The notes under the pieces are model-generated. The model saw only the letters and a program-made list of their open reading frames with translations, made no database searches and was not told where the DNA came from. The translations under genes and the position numbers were made by a program. Shown one piece after another: positions 48,969-60,000 of a DNA stretch of 60,000 nt (the first letter of the stretch is position 1; each line of letters begins with the position of its first letter). Source of the DNA: Tubiluchus corallicola. Taxonomy: Eukaryota > Priapulida > Priapulimorpha > Priapulimorphida > Tubiluchidae. Location: contig JAQGDQ010000002.1 in assembly GCA_030141605.1 (NCBI GenBank), positions 1,596,501 to 1,656,500 of the forward strand, written 5' to 3'.

Positions 48969-51900
48969 ATATTTAATTACAAATCGTTAAGAATCCTCAC
49001 ATTATCTGCATACATGATTATCGTAATTTATTTTGCATCTCGATCTAAGTTCGGAGACGCGTGCAGTGTTATGTTTGGTATTAGCTCTTGTACCTCTGGC
49101 TGTTGCTCAATTTGCTCACCTGCAGACGTTTACGAGGTAGATGTTTATAGTCACATGACCTCATTTGACTTTATTGCCATCTTTACATCTGCCACCGAGT
49201 GAGCAAGAATCATTATCATAACTAGTTTTACACGAATGTGGCAGTACATACAGTAACGACTTTCTGTACACAAATTATCTGAAATAAAATCAGATTCCAA
49301 ATTGGGTGGCACTGGCTAAGAAACGCGTTAAATTGTATTAAGCTGAATGTTTTGAATAGCGTACTGCATTAATGATCGAATTTTTATTGTGGCCGAAATA
49401 GTAGACAGTTTGTCATGATGAATCGGAACAAAATATTTATTCATAGGTATCTCACACGTAATCCGAGTCTGTAGTGTAAGCCTAAGTGTAACTGCAAGCA
49501 CCAAACACAAGATACGATGTTTACTATTTGCAAGCACTAATCTGGAGCTTATATTATATTTAAATGCAGTGAATATTATGCAGTTAAATGCAGCGAAGTT
49601 TTACAATGTGTTCAGCATTAATGTCGAAGGTGGATTAGTTTGTGTTATCTTTTAGTTTGTTCAAAGTAGCAAAATAGCACAGCGCCACACTGTTTGACAT
49701 AATCATTGCAATTGCTCTGCTTTTTAAAGTGTTATCTGTTTTGAATATACATGTACATTTTTTTCAAATGTTCTTTGCAGTGATTCCTGGCTAAATCCTG
49801 TAGTAGAGGCTTACAGTTGAGTCAATGGAATGAAAACAATGTCCTGTGGATAGTTAACGAGGTGTTTATGCAAGCTGTCGGTCCGAAGCGTTAGGTTCAA
49901 ACCGTGTGTTTTTGTTGTCGCAATTAATTATGTTTGCTATTCGTGTACATACTCCACGAGGTTTCTGACCCGGAAGATAGATGTAACGCACTTATATTGC
50001 TTGAATATGGTGTTGAGCGGTTTAGAAATAAACAAATCAGTCTTGTGCAGAACGTGTATTTTGCTTGAAATTGATTACTTGTCCGTTGTTGGTTGTATAT
50101 ACACAAGCTTTTATTGCTTTGCTTTTGCAGTACCGTTGCCTAGCAACTGTTATATTAGTAAACTGGCGGAGTGTTTCACTCTCTGGGGAGTTACTATTCG
50201 TGTAATTTGTTTGATTTATCAAACTGCACTGATTGCAATTAATCCACGAATATTTGGTCAGAGCAAACTGGCAAGTGTTGATACTTTGAATATGTCTATT
50301 TAATATGTCACTATTAAAGAAGTTTGTCAGTTTATGTCTACCAAAATGTATAAAATATCGGTTCGTGTACCACCGGTGGTAAGTTTTGTAATTTCATTAA
50401 TCATATACATGTAGAATGTTTTGGTTAACAGAGCACATGTTTGCTGTGCACAAAATATGATAAAAAAACAGCATACCAACATTTTATCGATGATTTCTAA
50501 TTTAGTCCGTTTCTTATAGATGCTGTTAAAGTTTTGTTTATAAGTATATACGTTTTTGTCTAATGGTGTAGTCAGTCTCCTTCGTGTTGAACTCTTACAG
50601 ATGCCCATCGCTAGATCTTCAATAGCTTTTTTGTACTAGCTTACATAGCAAATTTTCGAGTCTAACAATTGGTGGAAAGTGGTGTAATGTACTAATAGTT
50701 CACATTTATTCTTGGAATGCGATAGATATTGACTTAAATCTTACTGTGAGAAATTTTTTCAGCTTTGTCAAATTATTTTGCTTGCACGCCGTTAGGAGTG
50801 TCCATGGATGTAGCAAAACAAAGGCAGGTAAAGTTGGCCATACACGGAGCAGAACAGCAGTCAAAATTATAATATCATAAATAAATTGGTTTATAACATG
50901 CCTATTGATAATAATAATAATCCTATTATGGCAACCCTTTGAATCATGTATGACTATAATAGAAGGCAAAGTTCTGGCTGATGATTTTTTTACCTAAAGC
51001 TAGATCTTAGACTTCCCCCGGACACTTTACCGTCAACCGACATTACTTTCTTTTCACCTCAAACGTACTGGGGTCGCCTATCCATGTGTATAGTATACAT
51101 GCTAAAGGTCCGCGATTCTATTGAATGAACTCGATATACTGCACATAAGTGGAAAAACACGAAAATTAGCTTGTTGCACGTTTTAAATCTAGGTTAGTAT
51201 AATACATGTAAGTGGACTTTGAAGTGGCAGTTGAATAAGTTTGCACTTTAAAGTCACGGTGTCATGACGGCAAAGCTTTCAACTCATCAAGATTATGATG
51301 ACCGTAGATTTTTGTTTTTTAAAAACTAGTCCTGCCTACGGAAGTACATGTATAGGAAGCTTGTCAACATAATTTACTCACTCTTCTATTCATGGATTCA
51401 TGTCTTACTAAATCCGACCGAATAGGTTTGATTTCTTTTTATTTTGTTGCTAAAAATTAGTGTACTTCTTGACTTTCTAGATTGAAAAGCAACTGTTAGC
51501 TCATACAGCATGCTTTTTTAAAAAAGAACTTACATCTTGCGGTTTTCTCCTCACGTTTAAGATTTACATTTCTAATTGCAGTGATAAAGTGTTAGAGCAC
51601 CTTTACTCTGAATTCGGGGGCAACTTACCAGTACGTGTATTTTGCTTTTATGAGCACAAACGGGCGCAAACCCTCGGCTTCGGTTCTCTATTTTATTATT
51701 TTCTTCGAGTCTGCTTCTTATTATTATTGGAAATGCACATAATTTTTTTTGCACTTCAAAAGCTCTTGTTAATAGAATTAGACAATCGATCATAAACTTG
51801 ATGCATTTGTTTCCACATCTGCTTAACAGTCTTCTTTTCCGTTCTTTGTTAAAGTGATAATCCAAATACGAAGCCGGATTAAATGTCTTGCGCTTTTGGT

Positions 51901-52177
51901 TACCAGATGCTGAAATGGCACGTGTATTGCGGTGGATATTCGTGACCTGAAATAAACTTGTCATCCCTCTTAGGCGCTGCAAGAAGGGAGGGGAGGTGGT
52001 TAGGAAGGGGTTGTCATACTACAAATGATGCCAACAAGGGCGACAAGCATTTTGCGATTTGTAGTTCTATTCACCTGTGACGTGCGTTTCAAACAAGTTT
52101 TTTGCTTCAGGAATAGTTGTCTAGTGATAGGCCAGCTTACGGAACTATTTTGACTTCCCTTCTTTGATACATTGTAG
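48969..52177. other. No gene recognised (possible RhoGEF intron 1)
   Basis: AT-rich. A G-rich run (gggaggggaggtgg...gggg) lies at 51986-52010. A ggttcaaacc word at about 49891 resembles a B box but has no A box. Confidence 0.4.
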
Positions 52178-52276
52178 ATTCTGGCATGTGGTCCTCATCT
52201 GCTGATGTAACCAGCCCTCGGAAGAGTGAACCGCAAGACGTCAGCAGAAGAATTCGACATTTTCCTGCTTCCGCTG
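52178..52276 (+). other. Coding-like segment with upstream acceptor
   Basis: A pyrimidine-rich run ending cattgtag (to 52177) precedes a segment whose only open frame has balanced, Ser/Arg-rich composition (GMWSSSADVTSPRK...) and stops at TGA at about 52280. No donor in frame. It could be an alternative terminal exon or chance. Confidence 0.12.
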
Positions 52277-52280
52277 TCAG

Positions 52281-55200
52281 TTGAGGTGTATCTTCCATGC
52301 AGACTACAACTTGTGCTCATTCATAAATTTATTCTTGGCTTCAGTTTTAACCGTCGTAGTACATACGTCGTTATAGTAGTACATTGTGTATATGCATAGT
52401 AGTATTGGAGTACATGACATAGTCCATAATTATTTGACTGTTGCGCGGATAGGTGTAAAGTGCGCAATTCTATAAGTACAGTTTCGTAAGTACATGTATA
52501 TTCAAGACAGGGTATGGTAAAATGGGCTAATGTCATTCACAGGCGAATGTCCGACAGTGAGCTTCAGCTTTTTCTTCTGTTTTATTAATAATGGGAAACA
52601 AAAACAAAATAGTTTTTGTACTACTTTGTTAATTTTAGTAAAGCCTAAATTCTCTGTCTGACATTAGACAGTGTATGCCATTAGCCCATTTTATCACATG
52701 CATATGCTACTGTGCCTTCTTTTAAGTTCTTCAGTTTCAGTTACTGTCCTGGCATTCAGCATTTCACTGATGTATATCAATTGCAATCTACTTGATTTAT
52801 AATTAAGAGTCGAAGACAGAAATGATTATAACAATAAAGGGCTTGATATTTGTAATTCTCTCTCATCTTCTGTGGCTGCTACGCTGGTAAATGGCTTATA
52901 GTTGTCGGTTCTTAATACTGTTAGTAAAAACTAATTAACATGCACGATGACCGTGGCGTTGTACACTATATAAGCATGAATCCCAATACTATCCTAACTG
53001 GGATAGTAATAACAGGATGGCATCCAGGAATCTGCTTAACCTGGAGAGTGGAGACTAGTGTTATGGCGATTCAGGCGTTTGGGGATGTGGTCAATCTTGC
53101 ATGTTGCTTTTGGTTTTTTTGCAGCGATTTGCATCCTGCCAGGTGTGTGTGGGGGGAGGGAGGGAGGTGGATTGTTGGTGGTGGTGTATTTTGCATTATT
53201 TACTTGTCTTCGTTTTGCTTCTTCTAGGAATAATATTACGATTTTAAAAATATAAAGACTAGTAACGGTGTCATCTAACTGCCGATTCAGGCCCAGAATC
53301 AGTATTTAAAGTGCAAATTTTTAAATCAGGCAAAAGCCGCAAAACCATTAACTGAACTACTCGAGGCTTTCACTAAACGTTTTAACTTGTAGCTTTAGTG
53401 TGGTAGCTAAGCAACGTTGTGAGTCATTGTGAAAATTGCAGTATTTTCCTGTAAAGCTTATTCTTTAAATTTTTTAAGAACCAGTCTCAATTGCAAGCTT
53501 TGAAACAATTCGTACAGAGAGCTTTCACAATATTAAACTCTATTCATATCCATCTCACAACTCGAACGCAGCTTTACTCAGCGGAAAAACATAGCCAGAT
53601 TATGGTCTAATTAGCACCACTTGTGTTTGTTATTATTTTTGTCACCGCTCGAAGGTAAACAAACATTTGCAGACTAACAAAGCCGCGTGTACGAGCCAGC
53701 ACTGAGGTATGTTTTCTATCTTTTTTACAACTGTCAATGGCGGCTTCATTGAGAATTGCTGCATATGAAAAAACGGGATCAAATTAGTAGTTTCAGTAGC
53801 CATGCAAAGCGTAGATCCGCCGCCGGTATTTCCCGCGGTTATAATTGATTCTCTGCAAATGTCAGTTTGTTGAAAAGCAGTGAAACAGTTTGTTATCAAA
53901 CACTGGCTTCTGCTTGGTATAAACTAACATTAGAGGTCGATCCCTTTAAATTCGATGTAGCGTACAGGAATGTAGTCAAGACAAGTTAAGGGTAGGGCAG
54001 TAAAGTAATTTGGCCCGATTTAGGCCTACACCGTCTAATTTCGGGTTGGGTGATAGAAGGGAAGGATAACGCTGCTAATAGGCATGACTCACAGTGAATG
54101 ACTAAGAACACTGATATACTTATTATTAGAGACTGTTAATCCAACTTTAATATTCTCGATCTATACATTAAATTTCATCTCTTAAGTTTTATTTACATGA
54201 GGCTAAGTTACATCAAACGAAGTTTGTGCTTCGCAGAGTAAACAGCAGGGAAACTGACTTTCCATCATACGTAACGTGTTGCTGTAACGATATTATTGTA
54301 ACTGTTTGTTACGTCAAATATAAATAAACAAAGGCCGCATGATAAACAGAAAAGTCGCGAAGTAAAATTCCATCCAGACAGTGAGACGTGGAACGTTGGG
54401 GAAACAAAACCCCCTCCCAAACCTCTTTTTCTGCATCATTTAGAGCTTTGCTTCCTAGTCACTTGTCTAGAGCACATCTGTTCGTGTGTTCGTTGAATTA
54501 AGTGATAGCTAACAATTTCCAGTGTTTGAATTACGTGTGTAACAAACTCATGCATTAATGTGTCCTTTTTCTTAATGTTTTAGCTGTCAAACTCAATGAG
54601 TTGGTTTTTTATCATCAAACAAGGCACGAACATCAATCGCCATTGGCTCAAGTGTATGAGGACACACATTTTTGAGGGCATTCATCTAAATAGTAGATAT
54701 ATATCAACTCAATAACGCATCGACTTGAAATAATTAGCGCGCACAAATATTTTTACGTAGGCTTATAACTTTGCCACATTTTCGCTTATCTTCAAACTTT
54801 TTAAAATTTATTCCTTGTTACATTTACTCTCACCCCAATTTTTAGTAATTTTGTTTGTCAGCGTGAAGCCGCGTATCAGTGTTTTTTTATTGACGTCCTT
54901 TTATGCTTGAGAGTAATTTGTGACTCTGCGAGGGTTGTTGTTTTTGTGACATAACGCCCTAGCTGTGAAGTCCCTGCTGGTAGCGAAAGATAAAGTTGTG
55001 TAATCAACGCCAGAAGCTTATCAGAACTAGTGGCAACAGCACGCACAGGCATGTGGGTCTCGCGACTTGATGAGGACCAGACGTCCTAAACGCTTGGTGA
55101 ATTGATTAATCGTAGCTATTGTAATTGTGCTCTGATTCTGTCGTGCTGCATACTTCCATCTTAACGTATTTTGAAATTGCTGCATCAGTTTGCAGAAGTT

Positions 55201-55553
55201 AATTATTATACTGTAATCTTTGTTTTAATCGCCGTTTTCTTCTTTTTGTTGACGCTCCATTTTGGTTGCTGAGATGTTTAAATACTTAGATTACATTAGA
55301 ATGTTCTTTAGGACTTGCAGAAATCCGTTCTTAGAGAGTTTGTGCATATTCAAATTAGCCTGTAACTAGCAATAAAACTATAGCAACTGATCTATGGAGT
55401 ATCATTTTTATCGTGCCACTAATTGAAACGTAATTTCAAATTATGTTTTAGATTGCTTATGGAGAATGCTTATTGCATTTATTTATTACTTGGCGAGTAT
55501 TCTCAATTTACGTAAGGATTATTGTCAATCATGTGTTTTCTGTTTCTTTGCAG
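52281..55553. other. No gene recognised (possible RhoGEF intron 1, 3' part)
   Basis: Contains a second G-rich run at 53150-53170 (G6AG3AG3AGG). The final bases (tgtttctttgcag, to 55553) form the acceptor of the RhoGEF exon. Confidence 0.45.
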
Positions 55554-56443
55554 GTTCGTCTGTGGAAATTGCGCCAGGTTTACTAAATATGTTTGACTCC
55601 CTGGTATCCAAGGAAACACACTCTTCAATGGATACCAGCAGTCAATCAGAAGTACCATCACTCATCAGAAAATCTGGTCTAGTGACTTACGTTGACTTTC
55701 GGAAAAACACAAATGTAATAGAAGGTGTCAACCATCCAAAGCTCACAGAGAACTCAGAATCGACAACAACAGCTGTGTCTGAAGAGGCCGAGATAAAAAT
55801 TCGAGAAGCAGCTGTCAGTCTCACTGAATCCAAGGGAAGATCAACGTTTTTTGCCCCCAGCCCCAGCAGTGATAATTCAGTAAACTCAACAAAGGAGCTA
55901 ATCAGGGCTAGAAGAGAACATTTTTTGGCTTCTACCCCTCTTCCAAAGGGTGACACTGACCAAACCAGTGGAGATGTACAAGTTCTCCAACCATCCCAGC
56001 CTCCTGCTGCAGGCAACTCTTGTGATTGCCCAATGTCTGAAAACTTGGATTGCAACCAGGTTTGTTCTAAGAAATGTAATGAACACGGCATCTCCTGCGT
56101 ATGTAATAAGCGAAAACACAGTGAGCTCTATGATGGCGATGACTGTGCAGCCAAGCGGCCACTCAGTAATGTGTCAACGACATCGACTGACTCCACGTCC
56201 TCCTACAGCAAAAAATGTCCTATGGCTTGCACTGAAGGGTACGAGTCTGAAGATGTCAGCACAGATGATGTTCTAGAAGCAGAAAACAGGGTCCAAGATG
56301 CCGGTGAGAAACGTGATTCTGTGTCTTCTGTACCTGGAAAACGTTTGCAGTTTCCTGATGGTATGTCTTACCTGGAGAAAGTTGTTGCAGAAATTGTGGA
56401 GACAGAAAGGACGTATGTGCGGGATTTACAAGAAATTATTGAG
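55554..56443 (+). CDS. RhoGEF (PLEKHG1/2/3-like), large N-terminal exon into the DH domain
   Basis: An 890-nt exon bounded by acceptor tgtttctttgcag and donor gag|gtacga, entering in phase 1 and leaving in phase 0. An upstream frame extends the ORF to 55466, but that part is intronic. The product is a guanine-nucleotide exchange factor that would activate Rho-family GTPases in the cytosol. The first ~270 residues are Ser/Thr-rich and of low complexity. They include seven Cys within 28 residues (56021-56104) and a bipartite NLS-like KRKH-x11-KR (56108-56158). From 56366 SYLEKVVAEIVETERTYVRD is the canonical start of a DH domain and fits PLEKHG1-3 best. The PH domain and C-terminus lie beyond the window. 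Gene name uncertain among PLEKHG1, 2 and 3. Confidence 0.85.
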
Positions 56444-58701
56444 GTACGACTATAAAATATATTTCTTGTCATAATCTATTATAGATATTTTGACAAAAAT
56501 CTCAAGAGGTCTAAAGCCATTAACTAATACGTTTGTAGTTCTAGTATGGAATGGGGATTTAATATTTATTAACAAGTTGTGAAGTTTTGCTTGACCTGTT
56601 TGGCTTATTGTGCCAGCCATACCTTCTGTTATAATGAACCTGGATTTCTGGAGCATAAGCTACTTAGTTGCATTCAGTACTTTGCTGAACTTATGTTATT
56701 TAACCTTAAGCTTTAAGCTTAACCCATTCACCACATATGGTATTATGTATTATTATAATGGCGTTCTAGATTCATGGTCACTTACTGTTCTATTGTACTC
56801 AATGTTATTCTAGTAACACCACTTGCTGGTGTGTTAGCTATTGGTTTACTGGATAATAGGTATATAGTAGATAGTCTTTAAGCTAGGGGTAGACAGGGTT
56901 AGATATAACATAAGAGTGACCATGCTGTAATATCTGGGGCCATAGTAATAGTACACCAATAAGTTCGAGAATAACTGGTTCACATTAAGACTTGTTAAAA
57001 AGATAAAAAATGAGATTGAAAACTGTCATGGTTTAATAACGACCAGTAAGAACCTAACAGTACCTAGTCTGCCCATTGAGCTTAGGCATGCGCTACCATG
57101 GCACATTATGCGCTTTCCATGTGGAGAAAAAGAGTTTCATCATAAAATAGGTCAGCTGGGCCGAGAATGTGAACGTTCATCAATCATTAAATGATTAAAA
57201 AAGTGCAAACTGAAAATACAAAATGTTATTTAAACTTGATTTTGCTTGAACAGTGAAGGTCTTAAGATTAAATTTTAATAATAATAATCTTTATTTAGTT
57301 CACTGACTACTCAGGCAAAACAATAAATTAGTGCGTATTCGGGTTTTAATACTAAAATAGTTCAGAATAAAAGCCAGAGTTCACTTAAATTCCAGAGTTT
57401 AGTTAATTCAAAGTAGTATACATTTGAGCATGGTTTATAATCCTCATAGATACAGTAATAGTATTCAGGATATAGATACGGAAATGTGTTCATCTAGAAA
57501 TGTTCATCTATTTATAGATTGTTTCTGTAACCTGCAACAAGGATTGATTTGATCCATATTTACAGTTTAGTTAGCTCCTTGTAGGCACCTTAACTTTGCG
57601 AACCATTTGTTGAAAGTTTATCACATTTCTTGATCATCTAAGAAAATTGTAGCAGATTTTGTGGCAAGGTATCCTTAACTTGTAAAGCTGGTGGTGTTTG
57701 CTTACCTACATTGTTGTTATAATGTCAGATTAATAAATGTAAGGTCTTTTTCTTTGACAAAGCCATGAATTACTGTTAGTCGTAAAGTATGTCTGTTTTA
57801 TATTTTTCAAGCTAACAAAACTAGTGGTCCACAGTTGTGGATTTCGTCTATCCGATGCGGTAAGAGTCAAATGATAATGGTACATTTATGCTATAGCGTT
57901 ATATAATCAGTCAGGTTATAGTGGATGTGAAAGTCATACGGTGATACACCGAGTTCTACGGTGTGTGATAACTTTCTGATCTAGATTCTAAACGTCATGA
58001 ATAATATTTTCAAGACAATAAAGACTTATTGTAGCTGAAGCAGCATGAAAAAATTTCGTCCAGGTACAGTGGAAAATTGTTAGCAAGCGTGTATTAAACG
58101 TGTTTTAACCTATGTTGTTTCCCCCTTTACTCATTCATTAGCACTGTTTCATATAAATTGATAATGTTATTTTGTAGATGTGGGCTATAATTATATATAT
58201 ATATATACATTAAGTACAACGTTATAAATTCGTTATGACAAATTACAAACAAAATAAATTATTCGTTGTGTAGAGAGTATAAATTTGCACACGTACTGTA
58301 TTGGCCAGTGAAATTGCACACAACTGCCAATGAAAATACTGTTGTAACTTTATAGTTATATTGTAGTCTACAGTGTATTCATACTTTCGCGTTAGCCTTT
58401 TTAAGAACGTATTCGTATCGTTCCCCAATAAAAACTTTTAGATGTAAAATGAAAAAAACCTTCAAATAAATGTGTGTTGTATCGTGGAATATCGCCTGCA
58501 CATGTACTTTAAGGAGTTTGATGCAGCCCACTATTGTCCAGTTAAATTTGAGTGATAGTCGCAAGACATAATCATGTAAACTCTATTTTCAATAGTGATG
58601 TAAATGCATGGCTAATTTCTTTTGTCGTTTGCATAGCTATTGACTACATAATAAACTTTAAATATTGCTACACAAATATTTACATGCTATTTACTTGACA
58701 G
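56444..58701 (+). other. RhoGEF intron within the DH domain
   Basis: 2,258 bp between gtacga and ttacttgacag. It holds an ataataataatctttattt word (about 57279) like the tail of the SINE at 6.3 kb, and a short (TA)n tract (58191-58207). No exon was seen inside. Confidence 0.8.
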
Positions 58702-58802
58702 GGTTATTTGGGAAGCATTGTGGACACACCTGAGATCAGAATAAGCCCAGAGGATGTCTGCGCTCTGTTTGGTAACATAGAGGAAATCCACGAGTTTAAT
58801 AG
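58702..58802 (+). CDS. RhoGEF (PLEKHG1/2/3-like), second DH-domain exon
   Basis: A 101-nt exon between ttacttgacag and ag|gtaaat. It is read in phase 0 from the previous exon and ends with two bases over. It encodes GYLGSIVDTPEI... followed by CALFGNIEEIHEFN, the DH-domain helix known in PLEKHG family members as SALFGNIxxIYxxN. With the exon at 55554-56443 it gives an unbroken DH N-terminal half. The following exons (rest of DH, then PH) were not found before 60000. Confidence 0.85.
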
Positions 58803-60000
58803 GTAAATACTTTCTCTGACCTTATCAGAGAAACAAATCATCATCACCTGGAAATGGAAAACGCACCTTTCTTAAAATCACACCTGTAATTGTAATCCTG
58901 AGTCGAGAATTGCTTATCATGAGCTTGAAAGTCTTGTGTATTGAATATTAATTGATGTAAAGTGGTTGTAGGAACATGTATCCTGGTTGTGATTGTCGTC
59001 ACTAATACGTATACACTATCATTGTTATCATCATTATCACAATTAGCCCAGTTACCATCGACATCAAATTTATGACCCTGATCTACCTGAGAGTGCAGTG
59101 TAAGTGCAGGCTACAGGCCTAACTCGAAACTGGTTACCCTAAAGGTGCCAATTCTAGTGAGTGTTTGGTTGAATGACGGCTCTGTAGTTGGCAAACATAA
59201 GATTATCTATGCTCTAAATAATGTTAAATCCTCTATATGAGCGCTCCAGCCCTATGTGCAGGTTTAAAAGATTTTTTATGCAGTATTGCCACGCTAATAG
59301 TGAGTATATATAATGATAAAATAATACTATAGACCTGTATATGATCTACTTGCTTACATACTAGTTAATTTTTGTCGAGTTGGGGATTTCCTCAATAGCG
59401 GTCATGAGCTTTCAGTGCAGTGAACCTTCTCAAGATTATTGTAGAAAATACCTCAAAAATGTGTTTACTATGAATCCCTCACCAGGGGAAATCTCTTCCG
59501 AACAAACTGCCACATCTTTAGCGCAGCTCCTTTGCAGTTTGCAATCGGTAATTCTCGTTTAGCAGAATTCTCCGCATATTTGTGCGTGCCATCAAACTCG
59601 GTTGGCACAAAAACGTGGGAGTCTTCGTCGTGTTACAAGATTGAGAAGCATTCCAGAAATTCCTTCCGATTTTTTAGGATAAATTAAGATCTCAGTTGAG
59701 ATACAGATACATAATTTAATGCATCTTTTCTAGCTTTTATCGCAAGGTTATTGTACTACTGATACAGGCAAAAACCTAGCTATAGCCCAAAACGCTCCGA
59801 AGACTCCAAAACTGCCACTAGCAGTAACTGTTATAGTCGTACAGAATGGTTATTTCTGTATGTGGCGAGTTTGACAGTGTAACCTACTGATAGTCTTATT
59901 GGTAGTCGGGTACAGTAATTTTATTGTTTCACTCAGTAGCTCCAATTAATTAACCATTATGTTGCTTTACCCATTACTCATAACACTTTCCTGTAGCTTT
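58803..60000 (+). other. RhoGEF intron running off the window
   Basis: No sequence resembling the next DH helices was found. A 60-codon frame at 59380-59562 is in the right orientation but shows no DH similarity. The gene is truncated by the window edge. Confidence 0.6.

Noticed and set aside
49862-49920. ggttcaaacc as a tRNA or SINE B box
   Set aside because: No A box at the right distance and no cloverleaf pairing.
55466-55553. ATG at 55466 as the start of the RhoGEF
   Set aside because: The stretch ends in a clear tgtttctttgcag acceptor and encodes hydrophobic AT-rich noise, so it is better read as intron.
59380-59562. 60-codon frame as the next RhoGEF exon
   Set aside because: No similarity to the expected DH-domain helices and no matching splice phase seen.

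Overview
This window looks like a piece of an animal nuclear genome. It is AT-rich and gene-poor, with long microsatellites, introns of several kb, isolated single-exon genes, a tRNA-derived SINE and DNA-transposon relics. Three kinds of gene are recognisable: a tandem pair of intronless rhodopsin-like GPCRs, a FoxL1-type forkhead gene, and part of a PLEKHG1/2/3-type RhoGEF. Together with frequent taggccta and tacatgta words, this fits a marine invertebrate, probably a deuterostome. That placement is inference. No prokaryotic, organellar or viral gene was seen.

Layout. 1-3.9 kb: two complete 310-codon GPCR genes on the + strand (2-934, 2960-3892), 2 kb apart. 3.9-12.8 kb: intergenic, with one weak candidate exon (5611-5675), a tRNA-headed SINE (6218-6385), an (ATT)n tract and a GC-richer island near 8.65 kb. 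12.77-14.26 kb: a complex of interleaved inverted repeats with transposon-like ends. 14.3-21 kb: intergenic, with microsatellites and a degenerate ~32-bp minisatellite that creates a spurious 149-codon ORF. 21.1-22.4 kb: foxL1 on the - strand as one exon, followed by a GC-rich upstream region to ~22.97 kb. 23-42.9 kb: a gene desert with hairpins, local duplications, a divergent dispersed repeat in two copies, a MITE-like segment and very long (AG)n and (CA)n tracts.

42.9-60 kb: a + strand RhoGEF gene. A small candidate first coding exon (42927-42981) is phase-compatible with a clear 890-nt exon (55554-56443). A 101-nt exon (58702-58802) continues the DH domain, and the gene runs off the right edge. 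The ~12.6-kb putative first intron contains a TATA-box/ORF island (44.7-45.0 kb), another exon-like ORF with a strong donor (46.2-46.4 kb), a 127-bp tandem duplication and a polypurine tract.

The genes belong to unrelated processes: membrane signalling, transcriptional control and Rho GTPase activation. Nothing suggests an operon or a joint pathway. The points most worth following are the non-canonical GPCR motifs, the interleaved inverted-repeat complex, the Cys-rich/NLS-bearing N-terminal region of the RhoGEF with its putative distant start exon, and the eh1-like repressor motif in FoxL1. No wholly new system is demonstrated.
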